Assembly (NCBI GenBank): GCA_025362495.1
Contig: JANYGI010000030.1
Location: forward strand, 1-43,302
Reading direction: 5' to 3'
Source: Byssovorax sp.
Lineage (GTDB): Bacteria; Myxococcota_A; Polyangia; Polyangiales; Polyangiaceae
DNA: 43,302 nucleotides
Both the position numbers and the translations under genes were made by a program. Positions 1 through 8,450 of the stretch are shown in pieces; within the stretch, counting starts at the first letter, position 1; every line of letters starts with the position of its first letter. The notes below the pieces were generated by a model, which did no database searches, had not been told where the DNA came from, and saw only the letters and a list, made by a program, of their open reading frames with translations.

Positions 1-94
1 CTCGCGCGGCGCGGGGATCGACGCGGCGAGCGCCCGGCGATCCCCGTCCGCCTACCGCCTGGAGCACCGAACAGGTTGACGAGTCGGAGAATTC

Positions 95-178
95 ACAGGG
101 AGGCGAGGAGGACCGGGAGACCCGAGGGGAAATCCTTCCCACTCTTCCTCTCACCTCCCCGTCTCCTCGCCTCCCTGT
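95..178. repeat. Long inverted repeat, possible terminator
   Basis: The 16-base arms at 95-110 and 163-178 are perfectly complementary and enclose a loop of about 52 bases rich in purines then pyrimidines. The element sits just past the end of the RND permease gene on the minus strand. No clean U-run follows on that strand, although a T-run (about 191-197) follows on the plus strand. It could terminate transcription arriving from the left edge, or be an intergenic repeat. Confidence 0.5.
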
Positions 179-220
179 TAAATTTCCGGTGTTTTTTTGC
201 ATTTCAAGCTGATCGGCGCC

Positions 221-3200
221 CTAGCCGGAGCTCGACCCCCGCCGGAGCAGAAAATACACGGTCGGGGTCGCCACCAGCGAGAGCATGTCGGAGAACAGCA
301 ACGCTCCGATCACCGCGATCGCCATCGGTTTCAGCATGTCGGCGCCGGAGCCGATGCCCCACGCCAGCGGCAGCATCCCCAGCGCGCCGGCCATCGACGT
401 CATCAGCACCGGCCGCAGGCGTCGTCGCCCCGATCGGATCAACGCCTCTTCCAGGCTGTGGCCCTCGGCGCGCAGGTGGTCGACGAGATCCAGCATCAAG
501 ATGCCGTTTTTCGCCACGATCCCCACGCCGATGATCGCGCCGAGGAACGAGATGATGTTCAGCGACGTGCCCGTGACCGAGAGCGCGACGATCGATCCGA
601 AGAGGGCGAGCACCGATCCGAAGACGATGGCGACAGGCTCGGCGAAGGCCCGGAATTCGAGCAGCAGCACCGTGAAGACCAGGGCGATCGCCAGGACGAG
701 GACCACGACGAGGTTCTTGAACGAGGCCTGTTGCTGCTCGTAGAGGCCGCCGTACTCGATCGTGCCCGGCGGGATGGCCGGGTCTCTCTCCAGCTTGCGG
801 CGGATCTCGTCGACGGCGCTGCCGAGGTCGCGGCCCTCGAGGCGCGCCGTCACCGCGACGTTCTCGCGCAGGTCCTCGCGGTGCATCTCGAGCTGGCCGG
901 GATCCTCGATCACGTCGGCCACCTGCGAGAGGAGCACCACGGTCCCGTTGGTCGATTGGATGGGCAAATCGCGGATGGAATCGATCTGATCGACGCGGGC
1001 GTCGTCGACGCGGACGCGGAGGTTCACCACCCGATCGCCCTGCAGCACCGACGACGCCGTCACGCCGAGGATGGCGGTGTTGACGGCGCGCGCGAGATCG
1101 TCGGCGTCGAGGCCGAAGCGCTGCGCGTCGGCGGGACGGACCTTGAGGCGGATCGCCGGGCCGGCGACGACGAGGCCGTCTTTCAGATCGACGACGCCGT
1201 TCACCTTGCCGACGATCTCGGCGACGTGCGGCGCCTGCTTCTTCAGGAAGGCCGCGTCGCTCGAGAAGATCTTGATCTCGATGGGCTCGGGCGACCACGT
1301 GAGATCGCCGATGAGATCGCCGAGGATCCCTGGAAATTCCCACTCGATGTGAGGCTCGGCGGCCTTGAGCTCCTTGCGTAGACCGCTGATCACGTCCTTC
1401 GTCGCGTGCTTGCGCGAGGGCTTGAGCTTGATCAGAAAATCGCCGGTGTTGGGCTCGACGACGTGGAAGCCGAGCGCGGCGCCGGTGCGGCGCGAGTAGC
1501 TCTCGACGTCCTCGTTCTTGCGGACGATCTCCTCGGCCTGGAGCAACGCGCGGTTGGTCTCGGTGAGGCTCGTCCCCGGCGGAGCGACGTAGTCGATGAC
1601 GAAGCCGCCCTCGTCCATCTCGGGGAGGAAATCGCTCTCGAGGCGCAGGTAGAGCACGGCGCCCGCGAGCAGGATCACGCCCGAGAGGCCGACGGTGATC
1701 CACGGGTGATGGAGCGCAGCCCGCACCGCGACGTCGTAGATGCGCAGGCGCTGCATGAGGAAGCCCTTCGGCTCGGCCTCGTCGTGCGCATCGCCGTCGT
1801 GCTTCTCCGGCCCCTTGATCTTGAGGATCCACGCGGCGAGCGACGGCGTCAGCGTGACGGCGAGGACCAGCGACGAGAGCAGCGAGACGACCATCGTCAA
1901 CGCCAGGGCACGGAAGAACACGCCGGGGACGCCGTCGAGGAACGCGAGCGGGAGGAACACCACCACGGGCGTCAGCGTCGAGCCGACGAGCGGGCGGAAG
2001 ATCTCGTGCAGCGCCTCGCCGATGGCGAGCTCGGGCGGGCGCCCGGCGGCCATCTTCGCCCAGATGGCCTCGACCACCACGATCGCGTCGTCGACGACGA
2101 GCCCGATCGCCGCGGCGATCCCGCCGAGCGTCATCAGGTTGAAGCTCATCCCGAGGGCCTTCATCGCGCCCAGCGTGACGAGCACCGTGACGGGGATGAC
2201 GAGCGTGGCGACCAGCGTCGTCCCCCAGCTCCGCAGGAACAGATAGAGAATCACCACCGAGAGGACAAGGCCGAAGCCGATGGCCTCCCACACGCTTTGC
2301 ACCGACGCGCGCACCAGCAGCGACTGGTCGTAGTAGAACGCGAGCTTGAGATCCGGCGGTAAATCGCGGCGAACCGCGCTCAAAATCGTCTTTACCTGAT
2401 CGACGATCTCCAGCGTGCTGCCGTCGGGCTGGCTGCGGACGTTGAGCAGCACCGCGTTGACGCCGCCGGCCGTGACGACGTTGAACTCGGGCGCTTCACC
2501 CGGCTTCACGCGCGCGAAATCGCGGACGCGGATCGGGTGCCCGCCGGTCGAGGCGACGACGAGATCTTCGACCTCGGCGATGTCGTGGACGCGCCCGTCG
2601 ACGACCGCGAGGTAGAGCGTGTCGTTCTCCTCGTGCATCCCGACGGGGGAGATCACGTTGGTCCTGGCGAGCGAGTCGGTGATCTGCGGCAAGCTCAGGT
2701 GGAGCGCGGCGAGCTTCGCGGGATCGACGACGATCTGGATCTCGGGCGTGCGACCGCCGACGAGATCGACGCGGGCGACGCCGCGCACCTGGAGGAAGCG
2801 CGGCTTGATGTCGTAGCGGGCGATCTCCCAGAGCTCGGAGATGGTGCGCTTGTCGCTGGTGAGGCTGATGCCGGCGATGGGAAATGCCGAAAAAGTAAGC
2901 CTATACGACGTGGTCTGGGCCGTGGCGGGGAGCGAGCTGCGGAGCTGCGCGAGGCGCGAGAGCACGTAGAGCTCGGCCTTCTCCATGTCGACGTTCCAGC
3001 CGAAGAACACGTTCACGTCGGCGCTGCCGCGGCTCGTCGTCGATCGCACGGTGACGGCGCCGGGCAGGTCCTTCATCGCCTCCTCGATCGGGCGGGTGAT
3101 GGTGGCCATCATCTCGTCGGCGGGCATGACGCCGTTGTCGACGAGGATGACGACGCGCGGGAAATTCGTCTCGGGAAAGACTGACGACTTCATCGTCGTC

Positions 3201-3328
3201 GCGGCGAAGATCCCGCCCGCGCAGAGCGCGAGCACGATGAAGACGATGGCCCGCGCGTAGCGCGTCGCGAACGCGGCGAGCAGGGTGGCCGCGCCGCCGG
3301 GTGCCTTCGCCTGAGGTGCGTCGCTCAT
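221..3328 (-). CDS. RND-family efflux permease (AcrB/CusA-like)
   Basis: Inner-membrane proton-driven efflux permease of 1035 residues, the usual RND length. The first transmembrane helix is at about residues 28-48, followed by a periplasmic porter domain, a block of helices from about 340 to 500, a second porter domain, and a last block of helices from about 850. The proton-relay pair is visible as D413-D414 in the helix-4 motif GLVVDDAIVVVE. The C-terminal half carries the family motif GVGIVAKNGILMLD. The gene lies 4 bases downstream of the adaptor gene, so the two form one operon on the minus strand. No TolC-like channel gene is in view, so a shared channel may be used. The substrate cannot be told from sequence alone; heavy-metal or hydrophobic-compound export are both possible. 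Confidence 0.95.
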   Translation of the reverse strand: MSDAPQAKAPGGAATLLAAFATRYARAIVFIVLALCAGGIFAATTMKSSVFPETNFPRVVILVDNGVMPADEMMATITRPIEEAMKDLPGAVTVRSTTSRGSADVNVFFGWNVDMEKAELYVLSRLAQLRSSLPATAQTTSYRLTFSAFPIAGISLTSDKRTISELWEIARYDIKPRFLQVRGVARVDLVGGRTPEIQIVVDPAKLAALHLSLPQITDSLARTNVISPVGMHEENDTLYLAVVDGRVHDIAEVEDLVVASTGGHPIRVRDFARVKPGEAPEFNVVTAGGVNAVLLNVRSQPDGSTLEIVDQVKTILSAVRRDLPPDLKLAFYYDQSLLVRASVQSVWEAIGFGLVLSVVILYLFLRSWGTTLVATLVIPVTVLVTLGAMKALGMSFNLMTLGGIAAAIGLVVDDAIVVVEAIWAKMAAGRPPELAIGEALHEIFRPLVGSTLTPVVVFLPLAFLDGVPGVFFRALALTMVVSLLSSLVLAVTLTPSLAAWILKIKGPEKHDGDAHDEAEPKGFLMQRLRIYDVAVRAALHHPWITVGLSGVILLAGAVLYLRLESDFLPEMDEGGFVIDYVAPPGTSLTETNRALLQAEEIVRKNEDVESYSRRTGAALGFHVVEPNTGDFLIKLKPSRKHATKDVISGLRKELKAAEPHIEWEFPGILGDLIGDLTWSPEPIEIKIFSSDAAFLKKQAPHVAEIVGKVNGVVDLKDGLVVAGPAIRLKVRPADAQRFGLDADDLARAVNTAILGVTASSVLQGDRVVNLRVRVDDARVDQIDSIRDLPIQSTNGTVVLLSQVADVIEDPGQLEMHREDLRENVAVTARLEGRDLGSAVDEIRRKLERDPAIPPGTIEYGGLYEQQQASFKNLVVVLVLAIALVFTVLLLEFRAFAEPVAIVFGSVLALFGSIVALSVTGTSLNIISFLGAIIGVGIVAKNGILMLDLVDHLRAEGHSLEEALIRSGRRRLRPVLMTSMAGALGMLPLAWGIGSGADMLKPMAIAVIGALLFSDMLSLVATPTVYFLLRRGSSSG

Positions 3329-3332
3329 CGCG

Positions 3333-4508
3333 TCACTCGCCGATCACGCGGATCTTCGTCTCTTTCGGGAGCGCGTACGCGCCGGCCGTGACGACGACGG
3401 CGCCCTCTTTCAGGCCGTCGCCCTCGACCTCGACGAGCCCGTTCTCTTTCAGGCCGACGTGCACTGGCAACTGCGTCGCCTTGTCGCCGACGACGACCGA
3501 GAGCACCGCGCCGTCGTCGCCGCGGACCACGCTCTCCTTCGGGACGGCGAGGCGATCGTCGTGCTGCTCGACGACGACGCGGATGCGAACGTACTGGCCG
3601 GGGCGCAGGCCGGCGTCCCTCGGGATCGCCACGCGCACGCTCACCGTGTCGTTGCGCGGGTCGACCTGGAAGCCGAGGAACGCGAGCTGCCCCGTGAGCC
3701 CCGAGGCGCTGTCGCCGACGAGGATCTCCGCCGCCTGCCCGAGCTTGAGCGACGGTAGCTCGACCGCGGGGATCGTCGCCGAGACGACGAGGCGATCGAG
3801 ATCGACGATCTCGGCGAGCACCGTGGCCGCCTCGATCGCCTCGCCCGGATTGACGTTGATCTTCACCACGGTGCCCGAGAGCGGCGACTGGATCCGCAAG
3901 AGCGCCGCCTGCGTCTGCGCGGCCTGCGCCGTCCGATCAGCCTCGAAAACGCGGGCGTTGGCCTCCGTCAGATCTTTCTGCGACGTGAGCAGTACGAGCT
4001 CCGCGGCCCGCAGCTCCTTCTCCGACGAGAGCTGCTCCTGGGTGAGCTTCTTCGTGCGCTCGAGCTCGCGCTGGTTGAACTCGACCGCGGCCGTGAGCCT
4101 GTCGATCGCCGCCTTCGCCGACGCCCGCGCGGCCGTCGCCTTCAGCGCCTCGGCCGTCGCCATGCGCGTGTCGAGCTGGAAGAGCGTCGCGCCCTTCTCC
4201 ACGCGCTGCCCCTCGGCGCAGCGGGCCTCGGCGAGCACGCCCAGCGTCGGTGAGGCGACGCGCGCGCTCGCGGCGGCCTTGCCGTCGGCCGCGGGCTCGG
4301 CCGTGACGTTGCCCCAGCCCTCGACGTACCGATGAAACGAGACCTTCTTCACCGCGCCCACGTGCACGGGCACCACGGTCTCGACCGTCTCTTCCGCGTC
4401 GTCCTTCGGGTGCGGCTTGATCCAGTCGGCGTGAAAGATCGTGATCCAGCCGCCGGCGAGGAGGGCCGCGCCGAGGAGAGAGCCGAGGGTGATCTGGAGA
4501 GGTTTCAT
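3333..4508 (-). CDS. RND efflux periplasmic adaptor (HlyD/MFP family)
   Basis: Membrane-fusion protein of 391 residues that would bridge the permease encoded just downstream to an outer-membrane channel. An N-terminal membrane anchor (about residues 7-24) is followed by a lipoyl-like half motif, a long coiled-coil hairpin at about 115-200 rich in Ala, Glu, Arg and Lys, the second lipoyl half (SPLSGTVVKINVNPGEAIEA), a beta-barrel region and the membrane-proximal domain. This order and length match the family. It is the first gene of the two-gene operon and starts with ATG at 4508. I see no metal-binding His-rich tail that would mark it as a Cus/Czc adaptor. Confidence 0.93.
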   Translation of the reverse strand: MKPLQITLGSLLGAALLAGGWITIFHADWIKPHPKDDAEETVETVVPVHVGAVKKVSFHRYVEGWGNVTAEPAADGKAAASARVASPTLGVLAEARCAEGQRVEKGATLFQLDTRMATAEALKATAARASAKAAIDRLTAAVEFNQRELERTKKLTQEQLSSEKELRAAELVLLTSQKDLTEANARVFEADRTAQAAQTQAALLRIQSPLSGTVVKINVNPGEAIEAATVLAEIVDLDRLVVSATIPAVELPSLKLGQAAEILVGDSASGLTGQLAFLGFQVDPRNDTVSVRVAIPRDAGLRPGQYVRIRVVVEQHDDRLAVPKESVVRGDDGAVLSVVVGDKATQLPVHVGLKENGLVEVEGDGLKEGAVVVTAGAYALPKETKIRVIGE

Positions 4509-4593
4509 GCGGTCGGCGGGAGCCGCGCGACCCTACTCGATCTGCGCCGATCGAACAGCACCGGGCAGGGTTCGGATGCCTGCCAGTCCCGGC

Positions 4594-5715
4594 TCATTTC
4601 GGCGGCGGCGGCGCGATCACCGGCGCGACCGTCGTCACGCCGGCCCCGTCCCACAGGTCCATTCCGCTCTTCACCAGGCACGCGCCGCCGGTGACGTTGT
4701 CGATCTCGACGATCGCCCCGCTGTGCGAGAAGCCGAAGACCTTGCTGTCCCACGCGGCGATTCCGTACATGCTCCCGAACGGCCCCGCGCTCGGGTTGGC
4801 GCAGCCGGAGCGCGCGACGATCTGCCCGCGAACGGCCTTGGCGACCGATTGCGTGGTCGCAGAGCCGAGCTTGGCGACGTCGATCTCGAGCAGCGTGTCG
4901 GTCGTGTTGCACCCCTGCGTCGAAGGGGGCTTGGGGCAGTCGCGCACCGTCGCGAAGCCGATTCCCTTGCCCCCGTTGGTGAGGAAGACGATGTCGCCAG
5001 ACAGCTCCCAGCGCTGGCCCTGGTTCTTGCTGGCGTACGTGTGTCCCTGACCGTCGTTCGTGGGCACCTTGCCGAGGTTTCCGTGGAGCGCGAGAGCCCC
5101 GTTCTCATCGATGCTCCAGAGCTCACCGTCGGTGTTGCCCGCCACGAGGACCTCTTTGGCAGCGTCGATGACGCCGACCGGAGCGAACGTGAGGCCGTAG
5201 AACTTCACGGTGGCAGGGTTGGTGAGAGGGATCGTCTTGTCGCACTGCACCACGCCGCCCGAGGGGACGAGGTGATAGACGTTCTTGCTGCTGATCCCCC
5301 AGAGATCGCCCTGATCGTTCACCGCGAGATCGGTCATCGAGCCGTCCTCGCCCGTCTTGCCGATGCAGGCGAAGGCGCCGAGCTTGGTCGTCACGAGGGC
5401 CGGTGACGCGGGATCGAACGCGAACAGCGTGGTGTTGGTGTGGGCGTAGGCCGCCGCGACGCCGCCTCCGGTCCCTGACGTGCTCCCGCCGCCGGAGCCC
5501 GCCGGATCGAAGGGCGTGCCCCCGCCGCCTCCGGCGTTGTCGGCGCCGGTGCTCGCGCTCGCAGATACCGTATCTCCGCCGCCGCTCCCGCTCCCGCCGG
5601 GGATCGCCCCCGCGGCGCAGCCCACGGGCACGAGCAACGGCAGAAGAGCCACCACCAGCCTCCGCGAAGCTGAAAAGGACGGACGGAAGGAAGAGCGTCG
5701 AAGTGACGGGTACAT
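4594..5715 (-). CDS. Lipoprotein with beta-propeller-like repeats
   Basis: Predicted outer-membrane or periplasmic lipoprotein of 373 residues. I chose the ATG at 5715 (MYPSLRR) over an upstream in-frame start because a GAAGA ribosome-site-like stretch lies just before it. The signal peptide ends in a lipobox (LLVPVGC), followed by a Gly/Ser-rich linker of about 50 residues. The body contains repeated motifs such as GDLWGIS and GELWSIDENG, typical of SMP30- or YncE-like propeller blades that report tracked values. No catalytic residues are evident. Its 5' leader and its 3' end both reappear in shortened form upstream of the phosphoesterase at 6876-8333, showing that this gene was once duplicated. 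Function unknown. Confidence 0.8.
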   Translation of the reverse strand: MYPSLRRSSFRPSFSASRRLVVALLPLLVPVGCAAGAIPGGSGSGGGDTVSASASTGADNAGGGGGTPFDPAGSGGGSTSGTGGGVAAAYAHTNTTLFAFDPASPALVTTKLGAFACIGKTGEDGSMTDLAVNDQGDLWGISSKNVYHLVPSGGVVQCDKTIPLTNPATVKFYGLTFAPVGVIDAAKEVLVAGNTDGELWSIDENGALALHGNLGKVPTNDGQGHTYASKNQGQRWELSGDIVFLTNGGKGIGFATVRDCPKPPSTQGCNTTDTLLEIDVAKLGSATTQSVAKAVRGQIVARSGCANPSAGPFGSMYGIAAWDSKVFGFSHSGAIVEIDNVTGGACLVKSGMDLWDGAGVTTVAPVIAPPPPK

Positions 5716-5885
5716 AGAATTCTTCAGCCAGATGAATGTTTGTTGGACCAACCCGGGTCACGACACCGCGGAATCGCGACCAGGGGGCGGCGTGCGCCTC
5801 GCATAGCAGACGGCGTTCCATGCCGATCGTGGAGAGCTGATGTCCATCCGTGTCGATCGCGTGAATCCGATCGGACCCGCGAGGA
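5688..5885. repeat. Duplicated leader/promoter region, copy A
   Basis: About 190 bases covering the first codons and upstream region of the propeller-like lipoprotein gene recur at 8425-8612 with roughly 80-85% identity by eye. Shared landmarks are the block around TACATAGAATTCTTCA, the block CACGCCGCGGAATCGCGACCA (CGACACCGCGGAATCGCGACCA here), and the block CGGCGTTCCATSCCGA. The conserved stretch reaches about 170 bases upstream of the ATG, so it probably includes the promoter. The remaining gap to 5971 shows no gene. Confidence 0.85.
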
Positions 5886-5971
5886 TGGTGAGAGGTCGAT
5901 CGGGCTCCTGGTGACGAATCGGTGGTGTCCCGATCACGGGCGAGGCCTCGGCGAGGTGAGTCGAGGATCCG

Positions 5972-6565
5972 TCAAACGGGCTCTTTCGGTGGTCCACACA
6001 GGTCCTGGCTCCGCCGACGGGGCGGGCGGTGGAGCAGCGCGCGCCCGCTCGTGGTGCACCGGAGCACGGTGAGCGCCTCCACCACGGCGACCTCGATCAA
6101 TCCACGAGTGAGCAGCGCGCCTGCCGTTCGAGGGTGGATGCTGGCGCGCGGTGCGCCGTCGGGTGCGCCGGCGATCACCCGGAGCGCCTCGACCTGGAGC
6201 TTCCTGGCGTCGCGTCGTGCGGGGCTCGGCGGGCGCACCGCCGCGCGGGGAAGCGGCGCTTCTCCCTCGGCCTCGAGCGCCTCGTCCGCGGGAAAGTCGG
6301 TCCAGTCCACGCGCCCGGGATCGTCGACCAGCTTGGTGCCGGCCACGAAGCTCGCGCCTGCGGGCGGACGGCCCGATTTCCAGGCGCTGAGGCCGGAGAG
6401 GGCCTGACGCGATGGAAGCTCGCGCACGGTGCCGTCGCGATAGACCCACACGCGAAGCCGCGCCCAGGGGATCTCGCGAGGCCGGTGCGTCGCGTGCGGG
6501 GCCTCGGCGCCCTGCGCGTCGCTGTGCGTGCTGTCTGCGTGAGTCGGCGGACCGAGCAAATCCAT
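5972..6565 (-). CDS. Winged-helix-like protein of unknown function (paralogue 1)
   Basis: A 197-residue protein that I do not recognise from a named family, but clearly paralogous to the gene at 21020-21538. Shared features are an N-terminal strand motif (WxxLxVWxY), the segment LSAWxxGxxPPGxSFVAG, the motif VDDPGRxDWxDFP, and a C-terminal region (QVEALR through LLTRGLIE to TSGRALL) that reads like a winged helix-turn-helix. A DNA-binding or adaptor role is inference only. There is no signal peptide, so it is probably cytosolic. The ATG at 6565 lies at the position homologous to the start of the lipoprotein gene at 11140 within a duplicated promoter region, which supports this start. The C-terminus is Arg/Pro-rich and longer than in the paralogue. 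Confidence 0.75.
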   Translation of the reverse strand: MDLLGPPTHADSTHSDAQGAEAPHATHRPREIPWARLRVWVYRDGTVRELPSRQALSGLSAWKSGRPPAGASFVAGTKLVDDPGRVDWTDFPADEALEAEGEAPLPRAAVRPPSPARRDARKLQVEALRVIAGAPDGAPRASIHPRTAGALLTRGLIEVAVVEALTVLRCTTSGRALLHRPPRRRSQDLCGPPKEPV

Positions 6566-6586
6566 CGTCGTGGCGCCTCCACGTGA

Positions 6587-6613
6587 TGTTCTTGCGACGC
6601 CCCGGAACCTTCA
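6587..6613 (-). promoter_or_regulatory. Bipartite ECF-type promoter motif a(-)
   Basis: On the minus strand TGAAGG (complement of 6608-6613), 15 bases, then AGAACA (complement of 6587-6592). It points toward the start of the gene at 6565, about 21 bases further on. The spacing equals that of the other five copies in the window. It is back to back with motif a(+), and together they form the 8-base inverted repeat AACCTTCA/TGAAGGTT at 6606-6613 and 6639-6646. Confidence 0.5.
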
Positions 6614-6638
6614 AGGAAACTTCAGGTGATCAATTTCG

Positions 6639-6665
6639 TGAAGGTTCGCGCGGCTCGCGTGAACC
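6639..6665 (+). promoter_or_regulatory. Bipartite ECF-type promoter motif a(+)
   Basis: TGAAGG at 6639-6644, exactly 15 bases, then TGAACC at 6660-6665, preceded by an AT-rich CAATTTC stretch. It is nearly identical to copy b(+) at 11214-11240. It faces a truncated gene start (6680-6790), so this promoter now seems to drive no intact gene. Confidence 0.5.
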
Positions 6666-6679
6666 GCTGATCGGCCGGC

Positions 6680-6790
6680 GGCGATCGTCTCGTCGCGCTC
6701 GCTGCGTCGAGGGCGAGCAGGCGTACGCCAGCAGCGCTGGATCGACCCCGGGAGATGCCCTTGAAGCAATTTTTTCTCGCCCCGATCGCG
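6680..6790 (+). pseudogene. Truncated relic of a lipoprotein gene start
   Basis: This stretch matches the leader and first codons of the gene at 12143, including the conserved small hairpin CCAGCAGCGCTGG (6728-6740) and the coding start reading LKQFFLAP against LKRFFIAT. After about ten codons similarity ends and the reading frame has no lipobox or propeller sequence. The segment before it (6680-6714) matches the terminator region at 12059-12096, while 6600-6680 matches the promoter at 11180-11256. The locus is therefore best explained as a duplicate from which the gene equivalent to 11290-12033 and most of the gene equivalent to 12143-13216 were lost. The rest of the gap to 6875 holds no gene. 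Confidence 0.7.
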
Positions 6791-6875
6791 GCGCGGCCAC
6801 GCCGTCACCGCCTGAGCCGGTCGAGAAAGAGTCCTGATCTCCGGCTCGTCCGGGGCCGCGTCAGGGCATCCACCA

Positions 6876-8333
6876 TCAAGGCGCGCTCCCCGATACTCCA
6901 CAGGGCACCCCCGACCACGGCCGGGCCAGGAGTGGAATCGTCATTCCCACCGCGTGCGCGCCGGTGAAGTCGAACATATCGAGCAGGGCGTCCGAGTTGG
7001 CGTCGCGCGCCGTCAACGCCGGCAAATCGAAGAGGGCTTCGAGGAACCGGAGGATGCTCGTGTGGCTGTGGGTCACGTGCGAGACACCCTGCACGGCCCA
7101 CGGCGATACCACGAAGAGTGGGACACGGAAGCCAAGATAGTTGAACTCCTCTTGCGTCGGATCGGGGGGCGGAGCGCTCGGCGGGACGACGTGGTCGAGG
7201 TATCCCCCGCTCTCATCGTAAGAGATGAAGACCGCCGTCGACGGCCATCCGGGGCTCTTCAACACGTGATCGAGGATAAGCTCGCCCACGAGCCGCTCTC
7301 CAGGATGGACCGTGTCGTCGCCGCTCGCTTCAGGGTGCTCGTCGAGCCCCGGCCCACCATCGACGAACCAGACGATGGGCTGGCTCTTCACCGGATCGAA
7401 TGCGTCGACGTCAGCGAGGAACTCTGTATAAGATACGATATGACCGAAGCCCGAGCCGCCCGGCTCGAAGCGAGGCCCGAGCGTCCCCTCGGCGATCCCG
7501 GTGACGCCGGACCCCGTGGCCGGTCCGGGATTCCTCGAAGCATAGGCCCAGCCGACGTGGCCATTGTCCAGCTCGTCGAAGATTGATGGGGCGGTGGGAT
7601 AGGGGTGCTGGCCGGTATTCTTGATCCCCTGGCTCGTGCCCAGGTAGAGATAGTTGCGATTGGCCCAGGTCCCCCCGAGCGCCGAGCAAAAATAGCGATC
7701 CGCGAGGCCGAACCGCGCTCCAAGCGACGTGTAAAAGGGGTGGTCGTCATCCATGTAAAAGCCCATCGCGTTGTCGCCGCTCTGCGGCATGTCGACGAGC
7801 GTCCCGTCGCTCCACTGCGCGTGCATCGCATTCCATTGGTGCCCCTGGTCGCTCGGGCACGCCGTCGCGAGGCGGAACGGCGCAGGTTTCCAGCTGGGCA
7901 CGGGCGACACCGGGTTGCGGAGGCTGTCGACCCCTGGAATTTCCGTGAAGCCAAAGAAGTTATCCATGGAGTGATTCTCCTGGATCAAGACGATCACCTG
8001 CCGGATCTTCTCCTGCGCAGCCTTCGAATCGTCGAGCGTCTCGGCCGGAGTGTCTCCGCCGCGGAAGACGCCGCGATCGCGGAGCTCCGCCTTCGTCCCT
8101 CCATGCGCGCGGTCACATTGCCCGGCTTCGCGGACCCAGCTCGTGCAATAAGGGAAGGCGTCCCCCAGCGGGCCAACGTCGTTGCCCTCCGTGCACGCCC
8201 CGGAGCACCACCCGCAGCCGTCCGCCCGCGAGGCGAGGCACGTTTCACAGCTCGTTCGATCGGCGCATTCGCCGGAGCCACCACACGCGCCAAGAAGGAG
8301 CAGTAGAGCCGTGACGAGCCGCGTCGCGTTCAC
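6876..8333 (-). CDS. Phosphoesterase lipoprotein (phospholipase C / AcpA family)
   Basis: A 485-residue exported phosphoesterase of the family that includes non-haemolytic phospholipase C and acid phosphatase AcpA. It would cleave phosphate esters outside the cytoplasm. The family signature appears as VIVLIQENHSMDNFFG, followed by NRNYLYLGTSQG, the active-site region VWFVDGGPGLDEHP, and FISYDESGGYLDHVVPP. I prefer the GTG at 8333 because a normal lipoprotein signal (ATRLVTALLLLLGAC) follows at once. An in-frame ATG at 8450 would add 39 residues that are clearly the remains of another gene. After the lipobox comes a short Cys-rich PSI-like motif (CETCLASRADGCGWCSG). The gene follows Cys-rich lipoprotein genes on the same strand but at a distance of more than 400 bases. 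Confidence 0.9.
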   Translation of the reverse strand: MNATRLVTALLLLLGACGGSGECADRTSCETCLASRADGCGWCSGACTEGNDVGPLGDAFPYCTSWVREAGQCDRAHGGTKAELRDRGVFRGGDTPAETLDDSKAAQEKIRQVIVLIQENHSMDNFFGFTEIPGVDSLRNPVSPVPSWKPAPFRLATACPSDQGHQWNAMHAQWSDGTLVDMPQSGDNAMGFYMDDDHPFYTSLGARFGLADRYFCSALGGTWANRNYLYLGTSQGIKNTGQHPYPTAPSIFDELDNGHVGWAYASRNPGPATGSGVTGIAEGTLGPRFEPGGSGFGHIVSYTEFLADVDAFDPVKSQPIVWFVDGGPGLDEHPEASGDDTVHPGERLVGELILDHVLKSPGWPSTAVFISYDESGGYLDHVVPPSAPPPDPTQEEFNYLGFRVPLFVVSPWAVQGVSHVTHSHTSILRFLEALFDLPALTARDANSDALLDMFDFTGAHAVGMTIPLLARPWSGVPCGVSGSAP

Positions 8334-8336
8334 CCG

Positions 8337-8450
8337 GCTCACGTCGGGGGCGGCGGCGCGATCAGGGGCGCGAACGCCATCCCACGGCTCCACGCTGCTC
8401 TTCGCCAGGCACGCGCCCCGAAAGGCAGAGCGTCGAAGTGACGGGTACAT
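8337..8450 (-). pseudogene. Deletion relic of a second propeller-like lipoprotein gene
   Basis: Reading on the minus strand, the first ten codons (MYPSLRRSAF) match the start of the gene at 4594-5715 and are joined directly to sequence matching its last codons: GACLAKSSVEPWDGV against GACLVKSGMDLWDGAGV, then a Pro/Ala tail. Similarity continues through the old stop region (TGAGCCGGG in both). Here the TGA has slipped out of frame, so the relic runs on in frame into the phosphoesterase gene. About 1 kb of the middle of the gene is missing. Confidence 0.85.

Noticed and set aside
2-79. Possible C-terminal end of a plus-strand gene entering from the left (frame ending at TGA 77-79)
   Set aside because: Only 25 codons are visible, no motif is recognisable and another plus frame also stays open, so it cannot be supported.
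204-2291. Long alternative minus-strand frame over the RND permease
   Set aside because: It is Arg/Pro-rich low-complexity sequence overlapping a clear RND permease with intact motifs; a GC-rich shadow frame.
5123-5821. Conserved upstream frame MERRLLC... in both leader repeats
   Set aside because: The frame is conserved only because the DNA is duplicated. It runs into the propeller gene out of frame and shows no protein character.
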